DNA of 64,000 bases from Candidatus Kryptoniota bacterium (GTDB lineage: Bacteria > Bacteroidota > Ignavibacteria > Kryptoniales > JAKASW01): assembly GCA_024641705.1 (NCBI GenBank), contig JAHECO010000004.1, positions 62,001 to 126,000 of the forward strand. The letters run 5' to 3'. Both the position numbers and the translations under genes were made by a program. Positions 17,257 through 25,573 of the stretch are shown one piece after another. Under the pieces are notes generated by a model. That model was not told the DNA's origin. It saw nothing but the letters and a program-made list of their open reading frames with translations, and did no database searches. The first letter of the stretch is position 1, and each line of letters opens with the position of its first letter.

Positions 17257-18192
17257 GTGACTGAAATGCCCGACTGCATCACCACCGATCGAATATCGAA
17301 AACCTTCGGCGGGGTCCGCGCCGTCAGGGAGATTTCGCTGCACGTCGGTGAGGGAGAGATCTACGGTTTTCTGGGACTCAACGGCGCAGGGAAGACGACC
17401 ACCATCCGCATGCTTCTCGGGATGATCAGGCCGACATCCGGGGAGGCGTACCTGTACGGACAGAAGGCGAGCCCAAAGAACCACGATCTCTGGAACCGGG
17501 TCGGGTACCTTGTTGAGATACCTTATTCATATCCCGACCTGACTGTAAGAGAAAACCTGGAGATGATCCGCAGGCTCCGTTCGATTTCCGACCCGCGGTG
17601 TGTTGACTCGATTATCGAAAGGCTCCGTCTCGGCGAATACGCCGACAGGCCGGCCAGGAACCTTTCACTCGGCAACGCGCAGAGACTGGGACTCGCGAAA
17701 GCGCTCATCCACAATCCTGAAATGCTGATACTCGACGAGCCCGCAAATGGACTCGACCCCGAAGGCATCGTGGAGGTCCGCGAAATGCTAAGAGAGCTCG
17801 CGGCCGAAAAGGGAGTGACGATCTTTATATCGAGCCACATACTCGGCGAGATCTCTAAGTTCGCCAGCCGCATCGGGATCATACATGAAGGGCGTCTGCT
17901 CCGGGAGGTGGACACCGATAAGCTCGAGAGCCAGATGCGCCGCCGGCTTCTTCTCTCCACGAGGGACAACCCGAAGGCGATCCCGGTACTGAACCGGGCA
18001 GGCTTTGCCGCTTCGGCTTTGGAGGGAGATTTGGTGGCGATCGACGACGGGAAAGCCGTAATGAATCCCGAGAATATAGCGTCGCTCCTGGTCAATGCGG
18101 GATGTCCGCCGGTGATGCTTAGAGTCGACGAGGAGGACCTGGAGTCGTACTTCCTGCGCGTCATCGGCTCCAGCGGAGGGACGCGGCAATGA
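17257..18192 (+). CDS. ABC-2 type transporter, ATP-binding subunit
   Basis: A 311-residue ATPase of the CcmA/GldA-like class. Walker A is GLNGAGKTT (40-48), the signature is LSLGNAQRLGLAKAL (Gly-rich LSGGQ replaced by LSLGN, common in this class) and Walker B is MLILDEPANGLDP; the H-loop is SSHIL. It powers export through the membrane partner encoded from 18330; the cargo is unknown. The first start is GTG at 17257; ATG at 17266 is equally possible, and neither has a strong ribosome site. The 129-bp element ends about 100 bases upstream. Confidence 0.88.
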   Translation: MTEMPDCITTDRISKTFGGVRAVREISLHVGEGEIYGFLGLNGAGKTTTIRMLLGMIRPTSGEAYLYGQKASPKNHDLWNRVGYLVEIPYSYPDLTVRENLEMIRRLRSISDPRCVDSIIERLRLGEYADRPARNLSLGNAQRLGLAKALIHNPEMLILDEPANGLDPEGIVEVREMLRELAAEKGVTIFISSHILGEISKFASRIGIIHEGRLLREVDTDKLESQMRRRLLLSTRDNPKAIPVLNRAGFAASALEGDLVAIDDGKAVMNPENIASLLVNAGCPPVMLRVDEEDLESYFLRVIGSSGGTRQ

Positions 18193-18209
18193 TCCCAGTG
18201 AAGGAAATA

Positions 18210-18291
18210 GAACACGGATGACACGAATTTTACGGATTCGCACGGGTTTGTATTGTTATAATTATCCGCGTGGATCCGTGCTCTTTCCGTG
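18210..18291. repeat. ACACGGATGACAC...ATCCGTGCTC palindromic repeat, copy 1
   Basis: The imperfect inverted arms ACACGGATGACAC and GTGGATCCGTG flank an AT-rich centre. It lies between the two ABC genes. A related copy is at 60334-60420 and a partial one at about 24444-24493. Confidence 0.65.
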
Positions 18292-18329
18292 CGATCAGTG
18301 CCCCATGTTTCAACAAAGGACTTCTCAGG

Positions 18330-19118
18330 ATGAATAATTTACCGGCGGCGCTATGGTCTGAATCGCTCAAGGCGCGGAGGTCGAAGGTATTCCTCGTCTC
18401 GATATTGTTCTTCCTGTTTGTGGGCGTCATGATGGGGATGCTGACGTTCGTCGCGAAGCATCCGGAGATCGCCGGGAGGTCGGCCACGATGGGCGCGAAA
18501 GCCTCGGCACTCGGCAAGGCGGACTGGCCTAATTTCTTCGCTCTTCTTATCCAGACAATACTGGCGCTCGGGTCTCTCGGATACGGAATAGTCACGAGCT
18601 GGGTCTTCGGGCGGGAGTATTCCGACCGCGTCATAAAAGACCTCCTCGCCCTGCCGGTCCCGCGCTCCGCAATTGTGGCTGCGAAATTCATCGTCGTGGC
18701 GGCCTGGAGCGTCATTCTCTCGCTCGCGCTTTTTGCTGCGGCACTGATCACGGGGTGGTTTGTCGGGCTGAGTGGTTGGTCAATTGAACTTGCACAGCAG
18801 GCTTTCCTGACCTACTCGGTCAGCGCGCTCCTGACGATTTTGCTTTGTACGCCGGTGGCTTTCGTCGCGAGCGCGAGCCGGGGTTATCTTCTCCCGATCG
18901 GGTTCGTCATACTGCTTCTTATCATTACGCAGCTTGTCGGGATGGCGCTGCCGGGATTGATGCTGTACTTTCCGTGGGCGATACCGGCGCTTTACAGCGG
19001 CGCGGCGGGGAGCGCGCTTCCTTCGCCGGAGCCTGTCGGCGGGATCGTGCTCGGCCTGACGAGCGTGCTCGGCTATTTGGCGACGGTGGCGTGGTGGGAC
19101 CATGCGGACCAGGTGTGA
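18330..19118 (+). CDS. ABC-2 type transporter, membrane subunit
   Basis: 262 residues from the ATG at 18330, preceded by an AGGA ribosome site. About six membrane helices (near 22-42, 82-100, 122-150, 160-182, 190-212 and 235-253) and the cytosolic start SLKARRSKVFL are typical of ABC-2 permeases. It pairs with the ATPase at 17257, from which it is separated by a 137-bp gap containing a dispersed repeat. The transported substrate cannot be inferred. Confidence 0.82.
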   Translation: MNNLPAALWSESLKARRSKVFLVSILFFLFVGVMMGMLTFVAKHPEIAGRSATMGAKASALGKADWPNFFALLIQTILALGSLGYGIVTSWVFGREYSDRVIKDLLALPVPRSAIVAAKFIVVAAWSVILSLALFAAALITGWFVGLSGWSIELAQQAFLTYSVSALLTILLCTPVAFVASASRGYLLPIGFVILLLIITQLVGMALPGLMLYFPWAIPALYSGAAGSALPSPEPVGGIVLGLTSVLGYLATVAWWDHADQV

Positions 19119-19169
19119 TTGTTGTATGTTAGATATTGATCTATCACATGAGACGTATGAGAGGGCGAG

Positions 19170-20363
19170 ATGAAAGCAACCAAAAAGAAAAACGTGAAAG
19201 AAGACGTTGTCAACGAACAGCTTAAGCACTACTGGAAGGTTGTAGAGATTCTCCAGAAGGCAATGAATCAAAATCGAACGAGAAAAAAGGCCGTATCTTT
19301 ACATGAAGCAGTATCTCGCATTAACACCCAGTTTTTTCCCAAAGGATATGAGGAGATACAGCGCGCATATGAAGCAGGAGTAATAACGAAGAAAGAAAAG
19401 CGGGATAAGTATTTTGAACTGTTGAGAAAGTCGAAAAAGTGGAGGCGGATATTTGAGGAGCCTCATTTGGGGGGGTTATTAGGAATACTCGACGTAGCAT
19501 CAAAGAGAAAACTGTCGGCACAAGAGTCTTTGGAGCTATTCAAAAATTCCGACGAAGAATGGATCGCTAAACTCTACTCAATCGTTATGGTGAGAGTTGA
19601 GCCGATCCCGTGGACTGACAAGCAGAAGCTTAACTTTTTGATTGAATGTTGTTACGATATTGAGGATATCAATGAATATTTTGAATACGAGTTGCCTGGA
19701 CACTTACCCGTCATTTGCTTCAACCCTGTGGAGCATCTTCCGGAAGGAAAGATCAAAAAGACTCTAAAAGAAGTGCGCGTCTCGGATGTTGTGGATTCAA
19801 AAATCCAATTTGCTCAGGGTAGGATCGACGAGGGCTTTGTTATGCTGGCGGAATCGCTTAAAAAAAAACATCCCCCAATTCGTCAGCTAATCGCTGAAGG
19901 CGAAGGCCCCAGCACAGAGTTCAAAGAAACACTAGAATTCAGCATCAGAACAGGTCGGAAAGATAGCGCTGTGTTGACCGCCTCCCTTAAAACGATTGCG
20001 GCTTTTCTCAATTCGGAAGGCGGAACACTTTTGATCGGAGTTAGCGATACAGGCGAGGTCAAAGGTCTGAAGAGAGATTTCCAACTCTGTGGAAAACGTG
20101 GTGACAACGACGGTTTTGAACAGAAAGTCCGAAATCTTATCTCCACTCATCTCGACCCTGTGCCGATAGGCAACGTGAAGATTAGCTTTGAGCGATTCTC
20201 AGAGGGTGAAATCTGCGTAATCGAGGTGAAGGGAATCAAAAAGTCAGACGTTGTCCACCTGGACAAGGAAGTCTATGTGCGTGATGGGAACGTGACACGA
20301 AGACTGAATGGGCCTGCCTTGACAAGGTGGATTATGGAACGGGGAACGAGTCAAGGCTCCTAG
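19170..20363 (+). CDS. Schlafen-type AlbA_2 domain protein
   Basis: A 397-residue soluble protein. Residues about 235-390 form an AlbA_2 (Schlafen AAA_4) domain: STEFKETLEF, IAAFLNSEGGTLLIGVSDTGEVKGL and a closing VYVRDGNVTRRL. Such domains bind ATP or nucleic acid and occur in transcription regulators and some defence proteins. The first 230 residues are charged, mostly helical and unrecognised. The gene stands alone, is more AT-rich than its neighbours, and a 129-bp element begins 81 bases after its stop, all consistent with an acquired gene. No partner nuclease or helicase is adjacent, so a defence role is only a possibility. Confidence 0.8.
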   Translation: MKATKKKNVKEDVVNEQLKHYWKVVEILQKAMNQNRTRKKAVSLHEAVSRINTQFFPKGYEEIQRAYEAGVITKKEKRDKYFELLRKSKKWRRIFEEPHLGGLLGILDVASKRKLSAQESLELFKNSDEEWIAKLYSIVMVRVEPIPWTDKQKLNFLIECCYDIEDINEYFEYELPGHLPVICFNPVEHLPEGKIKKTLKEVRVSDVVDSKIQFAQGRIDEGFVMLAESLKKKHPPIRQLIAEGEGPSTEFKETLEFSIRTGRKDSAVLTASLKTIAAFLNSEGGTLLIGVSDTGEVKGLKRDFQLCGKRGDNDGFEQKVRNLISTHLDPVPIGNVKISFERFSEGEICVIEVKGIKKSDVVHLDKEVYVRDGNVTRRLNGPALTRWIMERGTSQGS

Positions 20364-20443
20364 GTTGACGGCTCTCCATAGGTGTTTAGGAGTTCTACTC
20401 CTGAGCGCGAGGTCAGCCGAGAGTTCAACTCCCTCTCACAGCT

Positions 20444-20572
20444 GAGGCTGTCCAGAAAGTCTTGTCTGTCATGCTGAACGAAGTGAAGCATCCATTTTTC
20501 AGAACGAATAAGTGGATTCTTCAGTCGCTCCGCTCCTTCAGAATGACATTTTCCTTGTTTTGGGACAACCTC
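20444..20572 (+). mobile_element. 129-bp MITE-like element, copy 2
   Basis: Same length, orientation and sequence as 17026-17154. It follows the Schlafen-type gene by 80 bases. Flanks differ from those of the other copies. Confidence 0.75.
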
Positions 20573-20830
20573 TGAATGACCCGCAACAGTTGAACTGTCG
20601 CAGAACGCCTATTTAAAATCGTTTATCCCCAATCGCCCCCCGGCGTTGAAAACTTCACCACCCACATCGCGTTCCACCACCATCTTTGCTCCCCGACCGC
20701 CAATTTCGGGAATGCAGGCTCAATGCGGAGATAGAGCCGACTATGAGCCGAGCAAGCCGAGAGGAAGACGGGTGTAGAGATTTTCTATTTCCGCAACGTG
20801 GATCGGCTTGCGGAAAGGAAACCCCAGGGA

Positions 20831-20888
20831 AACCTTGCGAAGGTAGCTCGGGAAGAGCTTAGGTACCTTCGCAAGGTAACGCAGGGCC
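20831..20888. repeat. ACCTTGC/GCAAGGT palindromic repeat, copy 2
   Basis: Perfect 14-bp arms ACCTTGCGAAGGTA and TACCTTCGCAAGGT around the centre GCTCGGGAAGAGCTTAGG. Likely forms a stable stem-loop in RNA or single-stranded DNA. Confidence 0.75.
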
Positions 20889-20981
20889 TTCGCAGGGTTT
20901 CTCCGTTTCCCCTTCGTGTCCCATTCCAATTTCAAGGCTTTGGTATTAAATTACATTATCACATCAAACAGGTTTTGAGTC

Positions 20982-21191
20982 TTGAAAACCGTCAAATATC
21001 AAATATCGATCAAGGGATTATCCACGCCGAGCGGCCCGAAGTTTATGAATTGGCTTGTAGGCCGGAAGCATTCCACGGCGAAAAAAGATATAGTCTCTTC
21101 GATCTGGGGGAAGTGGCCCGGAGAAGAAACCATTGGGGAACTGTTAAGTGCATTGAGAGCTGATCCTCAAGGGAAAGATTGGGAAGAATGA
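20982..21191 (+). pseudogene. Antitoxin remnant of a PIN-type toxin-antitoxin pair
   Basis: A 69-residue frame from a TTG. The second half (KKDIVSSIWGKWPGEETIGELLSALR) resembles the C-terminal tail of small antitoxins encoded just before VapC/PIN toxins (GKWPGxET pattern). The last ten residues (ADPQGKDWEE) run across a deletion into toxin DNA in the wrong frame, so the original stop is lost. The N-terminal part is not recognised. It may be an orphan antitoxin or plain debris. Confidence 0.5.
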
Positions 21192-21315
21192 TCTCTGGAT
21201 AGCAGCGATGGCTTCCGTGCTTCATGCCACGCTCTTAACGATTGATCATGACTTCGACCACCTTGATGGCGTCTTCATCTCCATAAAATACGTGGAACAG
21301 TCGGCAACCCCGTGA
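21157..21315 (+). pseudogene. C-terminal remnant of a PIN-domain (VapC-like) toxin
   Basis: In the frame from 21157 the sequence reads KGKIGKNDLWIAAMASVL, then ATLLTIDHDFDHLDGVF and a stop. This is the last third of a PIN ribonuclease, with the usual acidic residues in NDLWIA and DHDFDHL. The first about 85 residues, including the N-terminal catalytic aspartate, are missing, and there is an in-frame stop just upstream. It cannot make an active toxin. Confidence 0.7.
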
Positions 21316-21619
21316 GAGCTCCTGAAGGAACACCACTTGTCCAGGAGGACTCCCTGTGGAGCCAGAACGTCTGGGATATAACCTGGCGTGAATAGAACCA
21401 CTAAGTAACGGATCGCCACGTCGCCCTACCGCGTCACTCGTTGACCCAGCTTATCGCGTGTGAAATGATACCATTGAAGTAAATTGAAACTCCAAATCTC
21501 AAAAGTCAAAACCACAAGTCAAAAGTGAAACCCCGTCACCAAAGATTTGAGTTTTGAACTGTGTTTTTGACCTTTGACTTTTGAATTTTGACTTCGCTTC
21601 CTCCGTGTTAAATTGAACC
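21316..21619. other. Gap before recO
   Basis: Nothing recognisable up to 21480, then imperfect CAAAAGTCAAAA units (21490-21530) facing their inverted form TTTTGACCTTTGACTTTTG (21560-21592). The recO -10 candidate TAAATT at 21609-21614 would place the transcript start very close to its GTG codon. Confidence 0.45.
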
Positions 21620-22387
21620 GTGTCAATCGAGAAGACCGAAGCTGTCGTGCTAAGAGCGGTGAACTACCGCGATTCCAGCAAGATCGTGACGTTTTACACG
21701 AAACGTTACGGTAAGATGAGCGCCATGGCAAAAGGGGCGCGCAACCCGAAAAGCAAGTTCGGCTCGCTCTTCCAGCCGCTGAATTACCTCCAGATCGTCT
21801 TCTACCGCCGCGAGAACCGCGAGCTGCAGTACGTGTCGTCGAGCGATTTCGTGAAGTATTTCAAGTCGCTCACGAGCGACGTCGACAGGCTGTCGATAGC
21901 GATGTCGCTCATCGAGATAACGGACCGTGTGATGCACGACGAGGAGGAGAACGAGAAGGTGTTCAATTTGCTGGTTGATTCGCTCGCCGCGCTGGACAGC
22001 CCGCAGACGTTTCCGAGGAACACGTTTGCCCATTTCGGTCTCAATCTCGCGATCGGGCTCGGTTTCACGCCGAATTTCGGGAATTGCCTGGTCTGCGGAA
22101 AGCCGATCGACCTTGAGACGCAGCGGAAAGTTTACTATGTTGTCGAAAAGGGCGGCCCTCTATGCGAGACGTGTTCGGCAAATCTGAACGAGGGTTTTCT
22201 ACTCTCCGGTTCGGCCCTTTTGACGCTGCGGAGTTTCGTCGGGCTGAGCCCGGCGGCGGCGGCAGGAGCCGGGATGGATCCGGCTCTCCGGAATGAACTC
22301 GCAAACTTCGCTTTTGTTTACCTTAAGAGACATGCCGGCATGCTGAAGGAAATAAAATCGTTGAAGTTCATGGCGGCGTCAATCTGA
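21620..22387 (+). CDS. recO: DNA repair protein RecO
   Basis: The 255-residue product has the RecO N-terminal OB fold (EKTEAVVLRAVNYRDSSKIVTFYTKRYGK) and the C-terminal helical domain with a zinc-binding pair CLVCGK and CETC. RecO loads RecA on SSB-coated single strands together with RecR in RecF-pathway repair. The start is GTG at 21620, supported by the usual RecO N-terminal length; no strong ribosome site is seen, and a promoter very close to the start may give a near-leaderless transcript. It stands alone between repeat-rich gaps. Confidence 0.93.
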   Translation: MSIEKTEAVVLRAVNYRDSSKIVTFYTKRYGKMSAMAKGARNPKSKFGSLFQPLNYLQIVFYRRENRELQYVSSSDFVKYFKSLTSDVDRLSIAMSLIEITDRVMHDEEENEKVFNLLVDSLAALDSPQTFPRNTFAHFGLNLAIGLGFTPNFGNCLVCGKPIDLETQRKVYYVVEKGGPLCETCSANLNEGFLLSGSALLTLRSFVGLSPAAAAGAGMDPALRNELANFAFVYLKRHAGMLKEIKSLKFMAASI

Positions 22388-22742
22388 GAAGGTCAGAGGG
22401 CCAAGTGCAAAGATGCCGAAAAGGAAATTCTAAATACTAAACTCTAAATGCCGCCTTCGCCGTTCCGGCATCGTGATTTTTGATGATACGGCATGTCGCA
22501 AGGCGGCAGCGGCATCCCGACATATAAATAATTCGGACGGGAAAATGTTCAAAGCAATAAAGATAAAATACAAAATGCCTGGAGTCAGTGAGTGTGGCGT
22601 TTAGCCGTGTGAGCGGGTTTAGCATTTTGTGTTTTCTTCTTTTGAATTTGTTTAGGATTTAGAGTTTGGTGCTTGGGATTTGATCTTCGTAAGATCATGC
22701 TGATCGATGAGTAATAACAAAAATGAGTTGGAGGAAATAAAT
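22388..22742. other. Gap with nested inverted repeats
   Basis: An outer pair AAACTCTAAAT (22439-22449) and ATTTAGAGTTT (22657-22667) and an inner pair GCCGCCTT (22450-22457) and AAGGCGGC (22500-22507). The inner stem could terminate recO transcription, although no T-run follows. No gene. Confidence 0.5.
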
Positions 22743-24263
22743 ATGCGCAAGAGAACGTTGGTCGGGGCGGCGCTTCTGGTCGTTGTCGGAGTCGTGTTCG
22801 GCGCGCTGCTTGTCATGAGTTTCAACGGAGTGGGAGATACATTCGGATTTTCGGGCGAAACCGTGAAGCTCGGCGGACTGGCGCCTATACCGGCAACCGA
22901 CATCAACCTGCTTCAGACGCAGAACGCGTTTATCGCGATATCGAAGGCGGTCACCCCCGCCGTTGTCAGCGTGACAGTCACGTCGACGCCGAAGTCGAAG
23001 ATGCCGGACATTCCCTTCTTTCATAATTTCCAGTTCAACATCCCTAATCCCCAGCCCGAGAAGGGAATGGGGTCGGGCGTGACAGTGACGCGTGACGGGT
23101 ACATAATAACGAACAACCATGTCGTCGAGGATGCAGACAAGAACGGGATCAGGGTGAAGCTCTACGATAAGAGGGAGTTCCCGGCCAGGCTGATCGGTAC
23201 CGACCCGACGACCGACGTTGCGGTCATCAAGATCGACGCGAGCAACCTTCCTATAGCGTCGATCGGAAACTCCGACAGCGTAGAAGTCGGGCAGTGGGTC
23301 CTGGCGATCGGCAACCCGCTCGGATTGACTTCCACGGTGACCGCTGGTATAGTCAGTGCGCTGGGGAGAGATATAGACATCTCGGCGGATCGGTGGGGCA
23401 TCCGGAATTACATTCAGACCGACGCGGCGATCAATCCGGGTAACAGCGGCGGCGCGCTCGTCAACATCCGCGGCCAGGTCGTCGGGATCAACGCCGCCAT
23501 CGCGACTCGGACCGGCTACAACGAGGGTTATGGATTCGCGATCCCGATAAATCTCGTCAAGAAGACGGCGGAGGACATCATCGCTTACGGAAGAGTTCGC
23601 CGGCCCATGCTCGGCGTCGAGTTGAAGCCCGGCATGGACGAGACCGATGCGCGCGCTCTCGGACTGCCGAAGCCCCAGGGCGTCCTCGTACAGAATGTGC
23701 GTCCGAACAGTCCGGCTCTGGCGGCGGGGGTCAAGGCGGGCGACGTGATACTCGCGGTGAACGGGAAGGAAGTCGACGCCGCGAACGAAATACAAACGCT
23801 GATAGCGGAGCTGAAGCCGGGCGACGTCGTCACGCTGAATATCTTCAGGGGCGGGAAGACGATTTCGAAGAACGTTACCTTGAGCGAGATCTCGCAGAAG
23901 GAACTGGCGAGCGACGACCAGGGAACGCAGACCGAGAAGCCCCAGCCTGACCAGTCAGGGAAAACCGATGTTGCGAAGCTCGGGATCTCCATCCAGAAGC
24001 TCGACTCGAAGACGATGAAGGACGCGGGAGTCGATCACGGCGTGCTGGTTGCCAGCGTCACCCCGGGCGGTCCGGCGGCAGAGCGGACGCTCCTGAAGAA
24101 CGATATCATTACGGAAGTGGATCACCAGAAGATCAGTTCGCCGGAAGACTTCATGAACATCCTGAAAGGGAAGAACGAAGGCGACGCGATAATGCTGAGA
24201 GTACTGTCGAAGCAGGGGAACACGTACATATCGAGATTTGTCGCCGTAGAGGTCGGCGGTTGA
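22743..24263 (+). CDS. htrA: HtrA/Deg family periplasmic serine protease
   Basis: The start at 22743 is preferred because GGAGG lies 8 bases upstream; an in-frame ATG at 22707 would add 12 residues. The 506-residue product has an N-terminal membrane anchor (about 5-28), a trypsin-like domain with the triad H126 (TNNHVV), D158 (TTDVAVIK) and S235 (NPGNSGGAL), and two PDZ domains (about 285-375 and 405-500). It degrades or refolds damaged envelope proteins; with many secreted enzymes in this genome such a quality-control protease is expected. It stands alone, with a 129-bp element 30 bases after its stop. Confidence 0.93.
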   Translation: MRKRTLVGAALLVVVGVVFGALLVMSFNGVGDTFGFSGETVKLGGLAPIPATDINLLQTQNAFIAISKAVTPAVVSVTVTSTPKSKMPDIPFFHNFQFNIPNPQPEKGMGSGVTVTRDGYIITNNHVVEDADKNGIRVKLYDKREFPARLIGTDPTTDVAVIKIDASNLPIASIGNSDSVEVGQWVLAIGNPLGLTSTVTAGIVSALGRDIDISADRWGIRNYIQTDAAINPGNSGGALVNIRGQVVGINAAIATRTGYNEGYGFAIPINLVKKTAEDIIAYGRVRRPMLGVELKPGMDETDARALGLPKPQGVLVQNVRPNSPALAAGVKAGDVILAVNGKEVDAANEIQTLIAELKPGDVVTLNIFRGGKTISKNVTLSEISQKELASDDQGTQTEKPQPDQSGKTDVAKLGISIQKLDSKTMKDAGVDHGVLVASVTPGGPAAERTLLKNDIITEVDHQKISSPEDFMNILKGKNEGDAIMLRVLSKQGNTYISRFVAVEVGG

Positions 24264-24293
24264 GCCGAACGGCATGATCGGTATTTCAGAGAG

Positions 24294-24422
24294 GAGGTTG
24301 TCCCAAAACAAGGAAAATGTCATTCTGAAGGAGCGGAGCGACTGAAGAATCCACTTATTCGTTCTGAAAAATGGATGCTTCACTTCGTTCAGCATGACAG
24401 ACAAGACTTTCTGGACAGCCTC
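24294..24422 (-). mobile_element. 129-bp MITE-like element, copy 3 (inverted)
   Basis: Begins GAGGTTGTCC and ends GGACAGCCTC; the reverse complement matches 17026-17154 and 20444-20572 at every base I compared. It lies 30 bases downstream of the HtrA stop. Confidence 0.75.
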
Positions 24423-24564
24423 TTTTTCTTTATGGCCCGGGGATGGAACGCGGATTGGACGGGTATAACGGATTTTCACGGACTGTTATTATGGATAGGG
24501 GATGAAATCAATGGTAAGGGATGCGGGCTGGAGTGTGGGGGATGCTGCCATGGCTCTTGGGTCT

Positions 24565-24597
24565 GGATTCTTCGTCGCCCGGTCTCCTCAGAATGAC
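24565..24597 (+). repeat. GGATTCTTC...TCAGAATGAC repeat module
   Basis: A short version of the module also present at 7756, 7831 (inverted) and within the 129-bp elements. Confidence 0.6.
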
Positions 24598-24687
24598 AAT
24601 TGTGGATTGTGGCTCGGGATGCGAATTGGGCACTGGCGCCGCCCGAAATTGGAATTTAGTCCATTCTTTATCACATTAATTGAGATC

Positions 24688-25065
24688 ATGGAAAACAAGA
24701 CTCAGGATAAGCCTTACACCGTCGAATACTATTACAAAACGCAGTGGGGGCATGCGGACGAATTCATCCGGCTGTACAAGAAGAACCACCATCCGCTGTT
24801 GAAGAAACAGATGGAGCTGGGAAGGATCCTGAAACTAACGCTGACGCGTCCGCGCCTGCACGGGACGGAGGACGGGAGGTGGGATTTCAGGGTGACTATC
24901 GTGTGGAGGAACATCCAGACGACCGACGACGGCTTCAGCGAGGAAAAACTCGCGCGCGAACTCTTTCCCGACCAGGAGACATATAAGAAAGAGGAACAGC
25001 GCCGGTTCGAGATACTGGCCGGGCACTGGGATGTGCCGGTGCTCGACATGGAACTGGAGAAATAG
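24688..25065 (+). CDS. Small protein, possible dimeric alpha/beta-barrel fold
   Basis: A 125-residue soluble protein from the ATG at 24688. It opens with a beta strand (YTVEYYYKTQWG), a helix (HADEFIRLYKKNHHPLLKKQ) and further alternating elements, the pattern of a ferredoxin-like dimeric barrel such as the NIPSNAP or ABM families, but no diagnostic motif is present. It precedes the cupin gene by 55 bases on the same strand, so it may belong to the pectin-related group. Function not recognised. Confidence 0.6.
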   Translation: MENKTQDKPYTVEYYYKTQWGHADEFIRLYKKNHHPLLKKQMELGRILKLTLTRPRLHGTEDGRWDFRVTIVWRNIQTTDDGFSEEKLARELFPDQETYKKEEQRRFEILAGHWDVPVLDMELEK

Positions 25066-25120
25066 AAAACTCCGTATCACAGGAGCCGAGTTTATCCGAT
25101 ATAAATCCGAAGGGCATGCG

Positions 25121-25573
25121 ATGAGAACAATCTTTCTTTTATCCGCAGCCGCAGCGATGTGGCTTTTTTTATTTTCGGGGACTTTACCGGTTAAGACAAG
25201 CGGCACCGCCGCTCCGCCTGACAGCGGTAAGTACTCGATTGAGAATTGTATAAATGAATTCAACCCGGCAAGGGTCGAATCGACAAAGGCGGGATACCAG
25301 TACTGGTTCGCAGACAAGAAGTTCGCCGACGGGAAGACGGTCAAGCTGAGCGTTGTCCGTCCGCATGAGGCCACGCATGCGCCCCACCACCATGCCGAGG
25401 ATGAATTCTTCTTTGTGCTTGAGGGGAAGGCCGAGTTCTATCTCGACGGGCGGACGAAAGTCGTCGGTCCTTATACGAGCCTCTACTGTCCGTCGAACGT
25501 TGAGCACGGCATCAGGAATGTCGGAGATACCGAGCTCAGATACCTGGTAATAAAGAAATACGGGACGCCATGA
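25121..25573 (+). CDS. Exported cupin-domain protein
   Basis: 150 residues with an N-terminal signal or anchor (about 1-22) and a single cupin barrel. Motif 1 is HAPHHHAEDEFFFVLEG with the metal-binding H-x-H and E, and motif 2 ends in NVEHGIRN with the last histidine. Its stop overlaps the start of the PL10 lyase gene as ATGA, so the two are co-translated. KdgF-type cupins linearise the unsaturated uronates released by pectate lyases, which makes a similar role attractive, but KdgF is normally cytoplasmic and this protein carries an export signal. Substrate unproven. Confidence 0.78.
   Translation: MRTIFLLSAAAAMWLFLFSGTLPVKTSGTAAPPDSGKYSIENCINEFNPARVESTKAGYQYWFADKKFADGKTVKLSVVRPHEATHAPHHHAEDEFFFVLEGKAEFYLDGRTKVVGPYTSLYCPSNVEHGIRNVGDTELRYLVIKKYGTP

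Larger units (their letters stand above)
20364..20981. other. Repeat-rich gap
   Basis: Holds the second 129-bp element and the second ACCTTGC palindrome. The frames in it are repeat-derived and I see no gene. Confidence 0.6.
24264..24687. other. Repeat-rich gap
   Basis: Contains the inverted third 129-bp element, a partial ACACGGAT-family repeat (about 24444-24493) and a GGATTCTTC...TCAGAATGAC module (24565-24597). No gene. Confidence 0.6.

Noticed and set aside
7756-24597. CRISPR array
   Set aside because: The repeats are dispersed, in both orientations and unevenly spaced, with no unique spacers and no cas genes.
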